The notes: generated by a model not told the origin, from the letters alone. Numbered from the stretch's first letter, positions 8,938 through 18,093 are shown. The stretch: 64,000 nucleotides of DNA from Pelethousia sp034928145 (GCA_034928145.1 JAYFPE010000048.1:1-64000), one strand, 5' to 3'. A program made the numbers and translations.

Positions 8938-9033
8938 TCCCTGAAACTAAAACCGGGCGGCTTTTTTATCCGATTACAGGGGGATGCCGATTTTGGCGTT
9001 CCGCACAATACAATAGGCCCCAGGAGGTTCACG

Positions 9034-10395
9034 ATGGAAAGGCGGAAGAAGGCCCTCATCTGCGGCATGGCCAAAAGCGGCGTGGCCAGCGCCCGGCTAT
9101 TGGCTAAGGCGGGCTATGTTGTGACCATAAACGACACGAAGGCCGAGATCCCCGGTCTAATGGACGCGCTTTGCGGCATAGAGTATATAGACGCTCTGGG
9201 GCAAGATCCGATGGAGCTGGTGGCCGGGCAGGATTTGGTCGTGCTCAGCCCCGTGATCCCCATCTTCGCTCCCTTCGCCAGGCGGGCTAAGGAGCTGGGC
9301 GCCGAGGTTATAGGCGAGATCGAGCTGGGCTACCGCTATTGCGCGCCGGGCACGCGCTTTGTCTGCATCAGCGGCACCAATGGCAAAACCACCACCACGG
9401 CCCTTACGGGTGAGCTTTTCAAAGCTGCCGGAGCCAGAACCTTCGTGCTTGGCAATATCGGCATCCCTATTACGCAGGAGGCTTCCAATACCCAGCCTGG
9501 GGATTACGTGGTGGCGGAGGTAGCGGCCCTGCAATTGGAGAGCATCGCGCACTTTCGGCCTAACGCCATGGGCATGCTCAATATTTCCGAGGATCATCTC
9601 AACCGCTTTGAAAACAGCATGGAGAACTACGTGGCGGCCAAATGCCGCGCCTTTGAAAACCAGCGGGCGGAGGATTTCGCCGCGCTCAATTTCGACGACC
9701 CCGTGGTGCGGGAGATGGCGACGCTCACCAAAGCCAGGGTGGTCTATTTTTCCCGGGAACATGAGCTGAGCGAGGGCCTAAGCCTATTGGCAGATTATAT
9801 CACCTGGCGGATGGATGGGAAAGAAGTGCGGCTCATCCGGCCCGACGAATTGCGCATACCCGGCTGGCACAACCTGCAAAACGCCATGTGCGCCGCAACG
9901 TTGGCCCTGTGCATGGGCCTTGCGCCGGAGGCGGTGCGAGCGGGCCTGCGCAGCTTCCCCGGGGTGGAGCACCGCATCGAATTTGTGCGGGAGACGGGGG
10001 GCGTGCGCTATGTGAATGATTCCAAGGGCACCAACCCGGATTCCACGATCCAAGCCGTGCGGGCTATGGATCGGCCCACGGTGCTGATGCTGGGCGTGGG
10101 CGATTATGACAAGCACAGCGACTTTACGCCTCTGTTTGAGGCGTTCGGGGGCCGCGTCAAGGCGGTGATCGCCTCCGGCTGCAACATCCCCGCCATCGAG
10201 CGGGCCGCCGCCGCTACGGGCTACGAGGCCCTGCATACCTACGAAGGCGACTTCGAGGGTATGATCCGGGCCGCGGGCGAGCTGGCGGGGCCTGGGGATG
10301 CGGTGCTGCTATCCCCGGCGGCGGCCAGTTGGGGGTGGTTCGACAATTATGAGCAGCGGGGCGAACGATTCAAACAGATCGTAAACCGCTTTTAG
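9034..10395 (+). CDS. murD: UDP-MurNAc-L-alanine:D-glutamate ligase MurD
   Basis: MurD adds D-glutamate to UDP-MurNAc-L-alanine with ATP. The 453 residues carry a Rossmann-type N-terminal domain beginning KALICGMAKSGVASARLLAK, and the ATP loop SGTNGKTTTTALTGELF. The conserved ISEDHLNRFENSMENYVAAK and the C-terminal domain entry HRIEFVRETGGVRYVNDSKG are also visible. ATG 9034 follows AGGAGG by 8 bases. The reading frame opens upstream of this start through the gap, but that part has no family similarity. The gene is followed 22 bases later by ftsW. Confidence 0.95.
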   Translation: MERRKKALICGMAKSGVASARLLAKAGYVVTINDTKAEIPGLMDALCGIEYIDALGQDPMELVAGQDLVVLSPVIPIFAPFARRAKELGAEVIGEIELGYRYCAPGTRFVCISGTNGKTTTTALTGELFKAAGARTFVLGNIGIPITQEASNTQPGDYVVAEVAALQLESIAHFRPNAMGMLNISEDHLNRFENSMENYVAAKCRAFENQRAEDFAALNFDDPVVREMATLTKARVVYFSREHELSEGLSLLADYITWRMDGKEVRLIRPDELRIPGWHNLQNAMCAATLALCMGLAPEAVRAGLRSFPGVEHRIEFVRETGGVRYVNDSKGTNPDSTIQAVRAMDRPTVLMLGVGDYDKHSDFTPLFEAFGGRVKAVIASGCNIPAIERAAAATGYEALHTYEGDFEGMIRAAGELAGPGDAVLLSPAAASWGWFDNYEQRGERFKQIVNRF

Positions 10396-10417
10396 GACGA
10401 GCGGAAAGGAGGGGCGT

Positions 10418-11539
10418 ATGGAACGACGGCGGTCATTAAGAACGGGCCAGATGGATTACTGGCTCTATTCCGCCGTGATGATTACCTGCGCCTTCGGACT
10501 GGTGATGATGTTCTCCGCCAGCTACTATTACGCGCAGACCAGCGCCAGCTTCAATAACGACGGGCTGCATTTTCTGCGCAGCCAGGCTATCTATCTGGTC
10601 GTGGGCATCGTTGCGATGTATGCGATATCCCGGTTGGATTACCACCTGCTGGAAAAGATCAAGGTCATTGCGCTGGTTGTGACCATGGGGATGATGCTGG
10701 CGGTGGTTTTTTGGGGCAAGGAGATCAACGGCGCCAAACGCTGGATCGAGATACCGCCCCTACCCGCCTTCCAGCCCTCGGAGCTGGCAAAATTCGTACT
10801 CATTCTCTATATGGCCTCCTTTATGGCGGCCCGGCCTAATTTGATGAAGGATTTTGTGCGGGGCGTGGTGCCCATGCTGATCATCATGGGCGCGCTTGCG
10901 ATGCTGCTGCTTTTGCAGCGCAACATGTCCATGGCCATGATCGTAGTGCTGATCGGCGCGGTTATGCTCTATATCGGGGGAGCCGATTTTAAGCACTTGT
11001 TCGGCCTGGGTATGCTGGCGGTTCCCTTGTTCTTCCTATTGGCCTATGTGGAGACATATCGCTGGAACCGGCTGATTATCTTTACAGACCCTTGGAAAGA
11101 TCCGTTGGGCAGCGGTTACCAGCTGATCCAATCCCTTTATGCGCTGGGCAGCGGCGGCCTCTTCGGCAAGGGGCTGAATTTTTCCGTGCAAAAGCTGCGC
11201 TTCCTCACCTATGGCGAGAGCGATTTCATTTTTGCCATCATTGGCGAGGAGCTGGGTTTGGTGGGCTGTATCCTGCTCTTGTGCATGTATTTCTTCATTA
11301 TCTGGCGGGGCATCCGCATCGCTGCCAAGAGCAAGGATCGATTCGGCAGCCTGCTGGCAGGAGGCGTGACCGCCGTGCTGGCCATGCAGGTGGCCATCAA
11401 CGTAGGGGTAGTCACCAGCTCTGTGCCGCCCACGGGGCAAACGCTGCCCTTTGTAAGCCAGGGCGGTACCTCGTTGGTTATCTTCATGTCCGCCGCGGGT
11501 ATTTTGCTCAATATCTCACGCAATATCGAGCTGGAATAA
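10418..11539 (+). CDS. ftsW: FtsW/RodA/SpoVE family glycosyltransferase
   Basis: A 373-residue SEDS-family membrane protein that polymerises lipid II into glycan strands together with a class B PBP, here presumably the PASTA PBP encoded in the same cluster. About ten transmembrane helices are visible. Conserved sites include KRWIEIPPLPAFQPSELAKF in the large outer loop, ITFTDPW-like IIFTDPWKDPLGSGYQLIQS, and the C-terminal TLPFVSQGGTSLVIFMSAAGI. Position cannot separate FtsW (vegetative) from SpoVE (sporulation); the symbol follows the dcw setting. RBS AAAGGAGG precedes ATG 10418. Confidence 0.92.
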   Translation: MERRRSLRTGQMDYWLYSAVMITCAFGLVMMFSASYYYAQTSASFNNDGLHFLRSQAIYLVVGIVAMYAISRLDYHLLEKIKVIALVVTMGMMLAVVFWGKEINGAKRWIEIPPLPAFQPSELAKFVLILYMASFMAARPNLMKDFVRGVVPMLIIMGALAMLLLLQRNMSMAMIVVLIGAVMLYIGGADFKHLFGLGMLAVPLFFLLAYVETYRWNRLIIFTDPWKDPLGSGYQLIQSLYALGSGGLFGKGLNFSVQKLRFLTYGESDFIFAIIGEELGLVGCILLLCMYFFIIWRGIRIAAKSKDRFGSLLAGGVTAVLAMQVAINVGVVTSSVPPTGQTLPFVSQGGTSLVIFMSAAGILLNISRNIELE

Positions 11540-11634
11540 GGCGCCGCCCGGGCAAAAGTAACACATGGCCCTTCACGCTGCATAAGATGGAATGAGCCGC
11601 TAAGGAAGGCGCGTGCGGCGGGAGGGAGCGTTGA

Positions 11635-12900
11635 ATGGCAGCATTTATCGTGGAGGGAGGATACCGGCTGGTAGGGGAGCAGCGGGTATCCGGTGCAAAA
11701 AACGCAGCCCTGCCTATTTTGGCGGCTTGTTTGATTTGCCCAGGCCAGGTGCGCCTATATGATTGCCCCAAGCTTAGGGATGTGGATAATATGCTGGCCA
11801 TCCTCACGGAGCTAGGCGCATCCTGGCGCCAGGAGGAGGATGGGGCACTGTTCCTTGATATGTCCACGGCCACGGGCCATACCATGCCCCAGCGCATCTC
11901 CAAGGAGATTCGCTCCTCCATCTTCATGTTGGGTCCACTGCTGGCCCGTTTTGGCCGGGCCGTGTGCACCTACCCCGGCGGCTGCGAGATCGGAAACCGG
12001 CCCATCGACCTGCATTTGAATGGACTTGGCGCATTGGGCGTGAACATCCGGGAAGAAGGCGGCCTGATCCTGTGTGAGGGCGACGCTATGCGCGGGGCGG
12101 ATATCCATCTGGACTACCCCAGCGTAGGGGCTACGGAGAATATCATGATGGCTGCTGTGGCGGCTTCGGGTGTGACCTACATCCGCAACGCAGCCCGGGA
12201 GCCCGAAACGGAAGACTTGCAGGCTTTTTTGAATGCCCTGGGCTGCGATGTGAGCGGCGCGGGCACCTCAAGCATCCGCATCGTGGGGGGCGGGCGACGC
12301 GCGCTCTGCGCAGTCCATTCCATTATGCCGGATCGCATCGTAGCGGGCACGCTGCTGTGCGCGGCCGCCATTACCGGCGGCGAGGTGAGCCTGTGTAATG
12401 TGGTGCCCCAACATGTGGGCAGCATGCTGAGCAAGCTGCGGGAGGGGGGGTGCGCCATCGATTGCGGGGAGGCGATGATACGCCTTAGCGCGCCGCCGCG
12501 GCTCTCGGAGATCAAGCTGATCGAAACGCTGCCTTACCCGGGCTTCCCCACGGATATGCAGGCCCCCTTTTTTGCCCTGGCGACGGTGGCGGAGGGCGCT
12601 TGCGTGGTGGTGGAGAATGTGTTCGAGAACCGCTTCAAGCACGGGCCGGAGCTGATGCGTATGGGCGCGGTTTATACGCAAAAGGATAGGACGGCCGTCA
12701 TCCGCGGGGTTGAGAGCCTCACGGGCGCACAGGTCACTGCGCGTGATCTTCGCGGGGGCGCTGCGCTGACCATTGCCGGCCTTAAGGCCCGGGGGATAAC
12801 CACCGTATATGGCGCGGAGCTGATTGACCGGGGCTACGAAGCGCTGGACGCGCAGCTAAGGGCCTTGGGCGCGCATATTACCAGGGAGGAAAGCTTATAG
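11635..12900 (+). CDS. murA: UDP-N-acetylglucosamine 1-carboxyvinyltransferase MurA
   Basis: MurA catalyses the first committed step of peptidoglycan synthesis, transferring enolpyruvate from PEP to UDP-GlcNAc. The 421-residue protein shows the N-terminal VSGAKNAALPILAA block and RSSIFMLGPLLARFG. The catalytic loop PGGCEIG contains C117, the cysteine targeted by fosfomycin in this family, so no natural Cys-to-Asp resistance change is present. YPGFPTDMQAPF and ENRFKHGPELMRMGA follow. Start ATG 11635 with GGAGGGAG 6 bases upstream. Bacillota often carry two murA copies; only one is in the window. Confidence 0.95.
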   Translation: MAAFIVEGGYRLVGEQRVSGAKNAALPILAACLICPGQVRLYDCPKLRDVDNMLAILTELGASWRQEEDGALFLDMSTATGHTMPQRISKEIRSSIFMLGPLLARFGRAVCTYPGGCEIGNRPIDLHLNGLGALGVNIREEGGLILCEGDAMRGADIHLDYPSVGATENIMMAAVAASGVTYIRNAAREPETEDLQAFLNALGCDVSGAGTSSIRIVGGGRRALCAVHSIMPDRIVAGTLLCAAAITGGEVSLCNVVPQHVGSMLSKLREGGCAIDCGEAMIRLSAPPRLSEIKLIETLPYPGFPTDMQAPFFALATVAEGACVVVENVFENRFKHGPELMRMGAVYTQKDRTAVIRGVESLTGAQVTARDLRGGAALTIAGLKARGITTVYGAELIDRGYEALDAQLRALGAHITREESL

Positions 12901-12904
12901 CCAA

Positions 12905-14221
12905 ATGGCAAAGCGGGGGACAACCAGGATCGAACGGGAAAAGGAGAGGGATCGCAACGCCCCCTCCGAGCCGTTGCGCCCGGCCATAGACCTCAAGCAG
13001 ATCAAAGCCCGCTATAGCGCCCGGCCCCTGCCCGGCGCGGAAGCATCGGAGGGGGAGGCGGCGGAAGAAGGCATCCAGTTTGTGGATGCGGAGACCCTTT
13101 CCCCGGAGGAGCTCGAGCAGGAGCTGGAAGCTCAGACGGAAGCCGATATCGAGGGGGAGGAAACGGGATTTAGCGAGGAAGCCCTCTCCCTCTTCGAGGA
13201 CGAGACGGACAGGCCCCGCCATAAGCGCAAAAAGAAGGGCAAAAAGAAGAAGCGCCCCACGCACGCAGAGGAAGAGGATGGGTTGGATTTCGTCGACCTC
13301 TCCAAGCCGCGCGCGGCCCCCCGGCAGCTTGAGGAGGGCGTGCTGGAAAAGGCCGTGATCTTCAGCGCCGTGGTGCTCATGGTGGGCATTCTGCTGATCC
13401 TCTATTATTGGCTGCTGATCGAGCGCATTGAGGTCAAGGGCAATGAAACGCTGGAGCGGGCGGATGTGCTCACCGCAGCCGGCATCAATGTGGGCGAACA
13501 TATTTTGCTGGTTAACACAGGGGAGGCGCAGCGCAAGCTGCTGGAAAACCCCCGCATAAAATCGGCCCGGATCAGCCGGGTCTATCCGGATCAGCTTGTG
13601 ATCGCGCTGGTAGAACGCCAGCCGCTGGCCGCCATCGCGGGCGGCGGCAGCTACGCCATCATCGATGGCGAGGGCTATGTGCTCTCCATCAGCCCGGATA
13701 CCCAGGGATTGCCTGAGGTATACGGCATGGGCTCCGCGGGCTTTCAGCTGGGCGAGCGATTGGGCGATTCGGAGGATTTCAACAGCAACATCCTGCTTTC
13801 GATGATCGCGGCGCTGGAAAAGGCGGGCGTGCTCCCGAATATGGCGGGGCTGGATATCACCCAGCCCCTGAGCGTGAGTTTGACTACCTTGGATGGCTAT
13901 GCCATCCACGTGGGGCAAACGGAGAACCTGGATGAAAAGCTGCAAAACCTTTCCTTGGTGCTAGCCAAGGTGAAGGCTTTGGGCTATACGGGCGGCGTGA
14001 TCGACCTCGCCGTGCAAGGCGACCCGGTTTACACCCCGCCCACAATCGAACCCACAACTACGGACGAGCCGGTAACCAGCGACGACCCGGGCAATACGCA
14101 GCCCGGCGAGCCCGATCCGGACGGCCCTGCAGACCCCGGCCCCTCGCCCAGCCCGCCCGCCAGCCCCGTGCAAACGCCGGGCCAGCTCCCTGCGGGAAAC
14201 GGGAATAATTTTAGCGGATAG
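12905..14221 (+). CDS. ftsQ: FtsQ/DivIB-type division protein with long cytoplasmic and C-terminal tails
   Basis: A bitopic divisome protein of 438 residues, much longer than the usual 260-300. A charged cytoplasmic region (1-149) includes a Lys/Arg run at about 105-117. One transmembrane helix follows (about 150-172), then a POTRA domain starting IERIEVKGNETLERADVLTA and a beta domain. A low-complexity Pro/Thr/Asp tail starts near residue 375. FtsQ/DivIB links FtsL and DivIC to the septal synthase. The start ATG 12905 lies 4 bases after the murA stop. Its nearest Shine-Dalgarno (AGGGAGGA) is 14 bases upstream, so translation is probably coupled to murA. Confidence 0.88.
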   Translation: MAKRGTTRIEREKERDRNAPSEPLRPAIDLKQIKARYSARPLPGAEASEGEAAEEGIQFVDAETLSPEELEQELEAQTEADIEGEETGFSEEALSLFEDETDRPRHKRKKKGKKKKRPTHAEEEDGLDFVDLSKPRAAPRQLEEGVLEKAVIFSAVVLMVGILLILYYWLLIERIEVKGNETLERADVLTAAGINVGEHILLVNTGEAQRKLLENPRIKSARISRVYPDQLVIALVERQPLAAIAGGGSYAIIDGEGYVLSISPDTQGLPEVYGMGSAGFQLGERLGDSEDFNSNILLSMIAALEKAGVLPNMAGLDITQPLSVSLTTLDGYAIHVGQTENLDEKLQNLSLVLAKVKALGYTGGVIDLAVQGDPVYTPPTIEPTTTDEPVTSDDPGNTQPGEPDPDGPADPGPSPSPPASPVQTPGQLPAGNGNNFSG

Positions 14222-14273
14222 CGCGAAAGCCGTCCGCTGGTGGGATATTTTGGCAAAATAGGATGTGGGCGTA

Positions 14274-14302
14274 TTGCACAAAATATAGGGGTATGGTATC
14301 CT
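14274..14302 (+). promoter_or_regulatory. Candidate promoter for ftsA-ftsZ
   Basis: TTGCAC (14274-14279), a 17-base spacer and TATCCT (14297-14302) lie in the 157-base gap between ftsQ and ftsA. This gap is the natural place for a separate ftsAZ promoter. Confidence 0.5.
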
Positions 14303-14378
14303 GAAATTACTATTCAAGGCGTATATGGGCGGCCCGGCCCGGCAAAATGCGGGCGCGGCAGCCTGGCCTGGAGGGGAA

Positions 14379-15581
14379 ATGGGACAAAACACAGCCATAC
14401 TGGATATTGGCAGTTCCAAAGTAATCTGCTTGCTATGCAGTGCCGAGGGGAAAGACGGTATCGTGGTGCGCGGCGCGGGGATTCGGGAATACGACGGCTA
14501 TAAAGAAGGCCGGCTGCTCGACGAGCAGCAATTCTCCGCAGCGATTGTAGAGGCGCTGAGCATGGCAGAGGAGGAGGCTAAGATACGCACCCGCGACCTA
14601 AGCGTGGGCGTGCCCGCTCCCTTTTTAAAGCTAATCGTACATGACGGCAAGGTGCAGGTCACGGCCAGGGGCCACCGCATTACCCCGGATACGGTTGATG
14701 ATCTGATCAACGCCTCGTTGGAATTTGAGCAGCCCGAAGGCTACGATCTCATGCACTCCACCCCCATCGAATTTAGCCTCGATGGCGCCACCAGGCCGGA
14801 CATGCCTTTGGGCATAACGGCCAATGCACTGTGCGCCCCCGTGAGCCACGTTTACGTACAGGCGCACTTCAAATCACTGATCTCCGTGGCGCTAGACCGC
14901 ATGGGTCTAGACGCGGATATGTACATCGGCGTGCCCCTCTCTAGCGGCCTGTTCATCATCCCGCCGCAGGAAAGGGCGGATTGCGCCATTCTGATCGACG
15001 TAGGCGCACGGCATACGGATATTAGCCTGCTTAGGGGCAGCGCCCTCATTGCCTGCGAGACCATTCCCGTGGGCGGGGGGCATTTTACCAGCGACCTGGC
15101 CTTTGCCTTGGGCATCGCCCGGCCCGTGGCCGAGGGCGTGAAGCGGCGTTACGTCTATTCGCTCGATTATCAGGATAGCATCGACGCCATCCGCATCCCC
15201 GCGGGTGGGGTGCTGCAGGTGGAACACGCGGCCATCCAGTTCATTGTGGAATCCCGCACGCGGGAGCTCGCGGAGCTGATCAAAAAAACCATCGAGGAGA
15301 TGGGCGTGCGAATTTCGCCCACGCTGCCTGTGTATCTTACCGGCGGCGGTATTTCCCTTATGCGGGGGAGCTGCGAGTTTTTAGAAAAAGAGATCGGCGT
15401 ACCCATCAAAGTGCGCATGCCCTGGATGCCCCGCCTCAGCTCACCCAATTACGCCAGCGCTTTTTCGGTAATGGATTTTGTGATGCACGCCGAAGAGGGA
15501 GCGGGTGCCGGCCGGTTGGAGGGTTTGGCCGGCCAGAGCAATATTTTCAAAAAATTAAGAGGCTTTTTTACAAATAGATGA
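14379..15581 (+). CDS. ftsA: Cell division protein FtsA
   Basis: An actin-fold protein (about 400 residues) that tethers FtsZ to the membrane. It begins MGQNTAILDIGSSKVICL, which holds the phosphate-1 motif. It continues with an SHS2-like inserted domain, the second phosphate motif LIDVGARHTDISLLRG, and VYLTGGGISLMRG. It ends in a basic amphipathic helix (NIFKKLRGFF) that would bind the membrane. I chose ATG 14379 by family fit. Its GGAGGGG is only 2 bases away, so initiation at the in-frame ATG 14325 (18 residues longer) cannot be excluded. It is followed 55 bases later by ftsZ. Confidence 0.9.
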   Translation: MGQNTAILDIGSSKVICLLCSAEGKDGIVVRGAGIREYDGYKEGRLLDEQQFSAAIVEALSMAEEEAKIRTRDLSVGVPAPFLKLIVHDGKVQVTARGHRITPDTVDDLINASLEFEQPEGYDLMHSTPIEFSLDGATRPDMPLGITANALCAPVSHVYVQAHFKSLISVALDRMGLDADMYIGVPLSSGLFIIPPQERADCAILIDVGARHTDISLLRGSALIACETIPVGGGHFTSDLAFALGIARPVAEGVKRRYVYSLDYQDSIDAIRIPAGGVLQVEHAAIQFIVESRTRELAELIKKTIEEMGVRISPTLPVYLTGGGISLMRGSCEFLEKEIGVPIKVRMPWMPRLSSPNYASAFSVMDFVMHAEEGAGAGRLEGLAGQSNIFKKLRGFFTNR

Positions 15582-15587
15582 TATAAT
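15582..15587 (+). promoter_or_regulatory. Candidate extended -10 before ftsZ
   Basis: TATAAT at 15582-15587, preceded by TGA to give TG-N-TATAAT, lies across the end of ftsA, 50 bases before the ftsZ start. No well-spaced -35 is visible, so only an extended -10 promoter is possible. Confidence 0.35.
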
Positions 15588-15636
15588 AAGCTTGATAATG
15601 TTTTTGCGTACATTGTTTGTGTGAGGAGGAAGGTAT

Positions 15637-16905
15637 ATGCCCATCGGATTGGAATTGGATTTTGAAAGCGGCCAGCTTGCGCAACTGAAGGTGGTCGGCG
15701 TGGGGGGCGCGGGAAACAACGCGGTCAACCGCATGATCCAATACGGCATACGCGGTGTGGAGTTTATCTCGGTGAATACGGATAAGCAAGCGCTATACCT
15801 TTCCCGTGCCAATCAAAAGATCCAGGTGGGCGAAAAGCTCACCAAGGGCCTGGGCGCCGGGGCGGATCCTGAGATCGGCCGCAAAGCCGCCGAAGAAAGC
15901 CGCGATGCCATCACCGAAGCCCTCAAGGGCGCGGACCTTGTTTTCATCACGGCCGGCATGGGCGGCGGCACTGGCACAGGCGCGGCCCCCGTAGTGGCCG
16001 AGTGCGCCAAGGAGCTGGGCATCCTCACCATCGGCGTGGTCACCAAGCCTTTCGCCTTCGAGGGCAAGGTACGCATGAACAATGCTGTCAACGGCATCCT
16101 AAACCTCAAAAATAACGTAGATACCCTCATCACCATCCCCAACGACCGTCTGCTCGATACGGTGGGCAACGTGAGCCTTTCCGAAGCTTTCCGCATTGCG
16201 GACGATGTGCTGCGCCAGGGCATCCAGGGCATCAGCGATCTGATCGCCGTGCCCGCCATGATCAACCTCGACTTTGCGGATGTGCGCACCATCATGCGCG
16301 AGCGCGGCATGGCGCACATGGGCATCGGCAGCGCCACCGGCGATAAGCGCGCGGCTGAGGCCGCCCGCCAGGCCGTGGTCAGCCCCTTGCTCGAAACCAC
16401 CATCAACGGCGCCAAGGGCGTGCTCCTCAACATCACCGGCGGCAGCGACCTGGGCATCCACGAGGTATCCGAGGCGGCGGCCATCATTCAGGAATACGCA
16501 GATCCCGAAGCCAACATCATTTGGGGCGCGGGCATCGATGAAGAGATGGGCCAGGGCGTGCGCATCACCGTGATCGCCACCGGCTTTGAAAGCGCGTCGA
16601 CTATGGGCGGCCGTGCGGGACAAGCCGCCGGGCCGCAGGATTCCGTGCAGAAGCAGCCGCCGCGCACCGTGGCCGAGGCCAAGAACCAGGTGCGCAACAA
16701 TAACAACAACCAGGAGGCGGAATTGCAGGCGCCCTGGTATGATATTTCCTCGCGCACGCGCAAGCCCAATTATTCCTCTCCCCTGCCGGATGGGGAAGAC
16801 GTAACGCCCCACTATACCAAAAAAGACCTGCCCAAGGGCGATTATAATCCCAAAGAGAAAAATAATCTCGACCTGCCCAGTTTCCTGCGCAGGAATGATG
16901 AATAG
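15637..16905 (+). CDS. ftsZ: Cell division GTPase FtsZ
   Basis: The tubulin-like GTPase that forms the Z ring. The 422-residue sequence contains VVGVGGAGNNAVNRM and the tubulin signature GMGGGTGTGAAP. The T7 synergy loop region is NLDFADVRTIM. A linker rich in Asn, Gln and Pro precedes the conserved C-terminal peptide LDLPSFLRR, which binds FtsA and other tethers. RBS AGGAGGAAGG precedes ATG 15637. It is the last gene of the dcw cluster, and a terminator-like hairpin follows. Confidence 0.98.
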   Translation: MPIGLELDFESGQLAQLKVVGVGGAGNNAVNRMIQYGIRGVEFISVNTDKQALYLSRANQKIQVGEKLTKGLGAGADPEIGRKAAEESRDAITEALKGADLVFITAGMGGGTGTGAAPVVAECAKELGILTIGVVTKPFAFEGKVRMNNAVNGILNLKNNVDTLITIPNDRLLDTVGNVSLSEAFRIADDVLRQGIQGISDLIAVPAMINLDFADVRTIMRERGMAHMGIGSATGDKRAAEAARQAVVSPLLETTINGAKGVLLNITGGSDLGIHEVSEAAAIIQEYADPEANIIWGAGIDEEMGQGVRITVIATGFESASTMGGRAGQAAGPQDSVQKQPPRTVAEAKNQVRNNNNNQEAELQAPWYDISSRTRKPNYSSPLPDGEDVTPHYTKKDLPKGDYNPKEKNNLDLPSFLRRNDE

Positions 16906-16940
16906 CCTGAATTAAGCCAATTGCATAACCTTTTGCGACT

Positions 16941-16985
16941 AAGGGGCAAGCAGGCAAGATGAATGGTTGCCCCTTCAATTTTATT
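16941..16985 (+). terminator. Probable terminator after ftsZ
   Basis: AAGGGGCAA (16941-16949) and TTGCCCCTT (16967-16975) pair perfectly around a 17-base loop. A T-rich stretch (AATTTTATTATTTTT) follows. The loop is long for a classic terminator. Confidence 0.6.
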
Positions 16986-17008
16986 ATTTTTGAAGGGAGC
17001 TTTGTACC

Positions 17009-18016
17009 ATGTCAAAGACCTACATCCCGGCAGGCTACCGCCCCACGATGACCCTTTACGATACCCAGGACGCCATCGCGCTCATTAAACGCAATTTTCA
17101 GGATGACCTGGCCCGCGCCCTGCGCCTCAAGCGCGTGACCGCACCCCTCTTCGTGGTGCCCGAGAGCGGCCTTAACGACAACCTCAATGGGGTGGAGCGC
17201 CCTGTGCGCTTCGATGTTCCCGCGACCGGCTGTGACGCGGAGGTGGTGCACTCCCTGGCCAAGTGGAAGCGCATGGCCCTATACCGCTACGACTTCCGCC
17301 CGGGCAAGGGCCTCTACACGGATATGAACGCCATCCGGCGCGATGAGGAGCTTGACAATCTTCATTCCATCTATGTGGATCAATGGGATTGGGAAAAAGT
17401 GCTCACCCCGGAGACCCGCAATGAAGAAACCCTTTATTCGACCGTGCGGGCTATCGTGGGCTGCATCTGCGATACCATGGATGCGGTAAGGGCCCGATAC
17501 CCGCATCTTTCTACGGAGCTCAACCGCAAGGTGACCTTTATCAGCACCCAGGAGCTGGAAGACCGCTATCCCGAACTTTCCTCCAAGGATCGGGAGCACG
17601 CCATCACCCGAGAGTACGGCACCGTTTTCATCCAGGGCATTGGCGATAAGCTCAAAAGCGGCCAGCCGCATGACGGACGCGCGCCGGATTATGATGATTG
17701 GGCGCTCAATGGCGATATCCTCATGTATGACGCATTGCTCGATTGCTCGATGGAGCTTTCCTCCATGGGCATCCGCGTGAACGCCGAATCGATGGACACG
17801 CAGCTTACCAAGGCAGGCTGTGACGAGCGCCGCGCCCTGCCTTACCATAAAATGTTATTAAACGGAGAACTGCCTCTTACCATCGGCGGCGGCATCGGCC
17901 AGAGCCGCCTGTGCATGCTGATGCTGGGCAAGGCCCATATCGGCGAGGTACAATCCTCCATTTGGGATGCTGAGACCATCGCCGCCTGCGAGGCGGCGGG
18001 GATCACGCTGCTTTAA
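17009..18016 (+). CDS. asnA: Aspartate-ammonia ligase (asparagine synthetase A)
   Basis: AsnA makes asparagine from aspartate, ammonia and ATP. It is related to class II aminoacyl-tRNA synthetases. The 335-residue protein has the normal length and the family blocks KRVTAPLFV, DAEVVHSLAKWKRMAL, GLYTDMNAIRRDEELDNLHS and VDQWDWEK. The C-terminal PLTIGGGIGQSRLCM is the class II motif 3 region. RBS AAGGGAGC precedes ATG 17009. It is flanked by terminators, so it is a single-gene transcript. No T-box or other leader is visible in front of it. Confidence 0.97.
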   Translation: MSKTYIPAGYRPTMTLYDTQDAIALIKRNFQDDLARALRLKRVTAPLFVVPESGLNDNLNGVERPVRFDVPATGCDAEVVHSLAKWKRMALYRYDFRPGKGLYTDMNAIRRDEELDNLHSIYVDQWDWEKVLTPETRNEETLYSTVRAIVGCICDTMDAVRARYPHLSTELNRKVTFISTQELEDRYPELSSKDREHAITREYGTVFIQGIGDKLKSGQPHDGRAPDYDDWALNGDILMYDALLDCSMELSSMGIRVNAESMDTQLTKAGCDERRALPYHKMLLNGELPLTIGGGIGQSRLCMLMLGKAHIGEVQSSIWDAETIAACEAAGITLL

Positions 18017-18032
18017 TCAAACCCTGTAAACG

Positions 18033-18058
18033 AAAAAAGTGGCGCAGCCACTTTTTTT
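18033..18058 (+). terminator. Rho-independent terminator after asnA
   Basis: AAAAAAGTGGC and GCCACTTTTTTT pair around a short GCA-region loop with a T7 tract. The next promoter (18063) begins immediately after it. Confidence 0.92.
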
Positions 18059-18062
18059 ATGC

Positions 18063-18093
18063 TTGACTCTCCCCTTACGGGAGAATATACGAT
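18063..18093 (+). promoter_or_regulatory. MerR-type promoter and operator
   Basis: TTGACT (18063-18068) and TACGAT (18088-18093) are separated by 19 bases, the over-long spacing typical of promoters activated by DNA distortion by MerR proteins. The spacer holds a perfect inverted repeat, TCTCCC (18068-18073) and GGGAGA (18079-18084), with a 5-base centre. It lies 32 bases before the MerR-family gene at 18125, so autoregulation is the simple reading. A TATACG at 17-base spacing (18086-18091) also exists and could give basal expression. Confidence 0.75.

Noticed and set aside
8835..9033. Open frame running into murD from upstream
   Set aside because: No ribosome binding site, passes through a hairpin, and murD begins properly at 9034.
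14325..14378. Longer ftsA starting at ATG 14325
   Set aside because: The extra 18 residues are Gly/Ala/Pro-rich and outside the family start. It is kept as an alternative only because the RBS spacing at 14379 is short.
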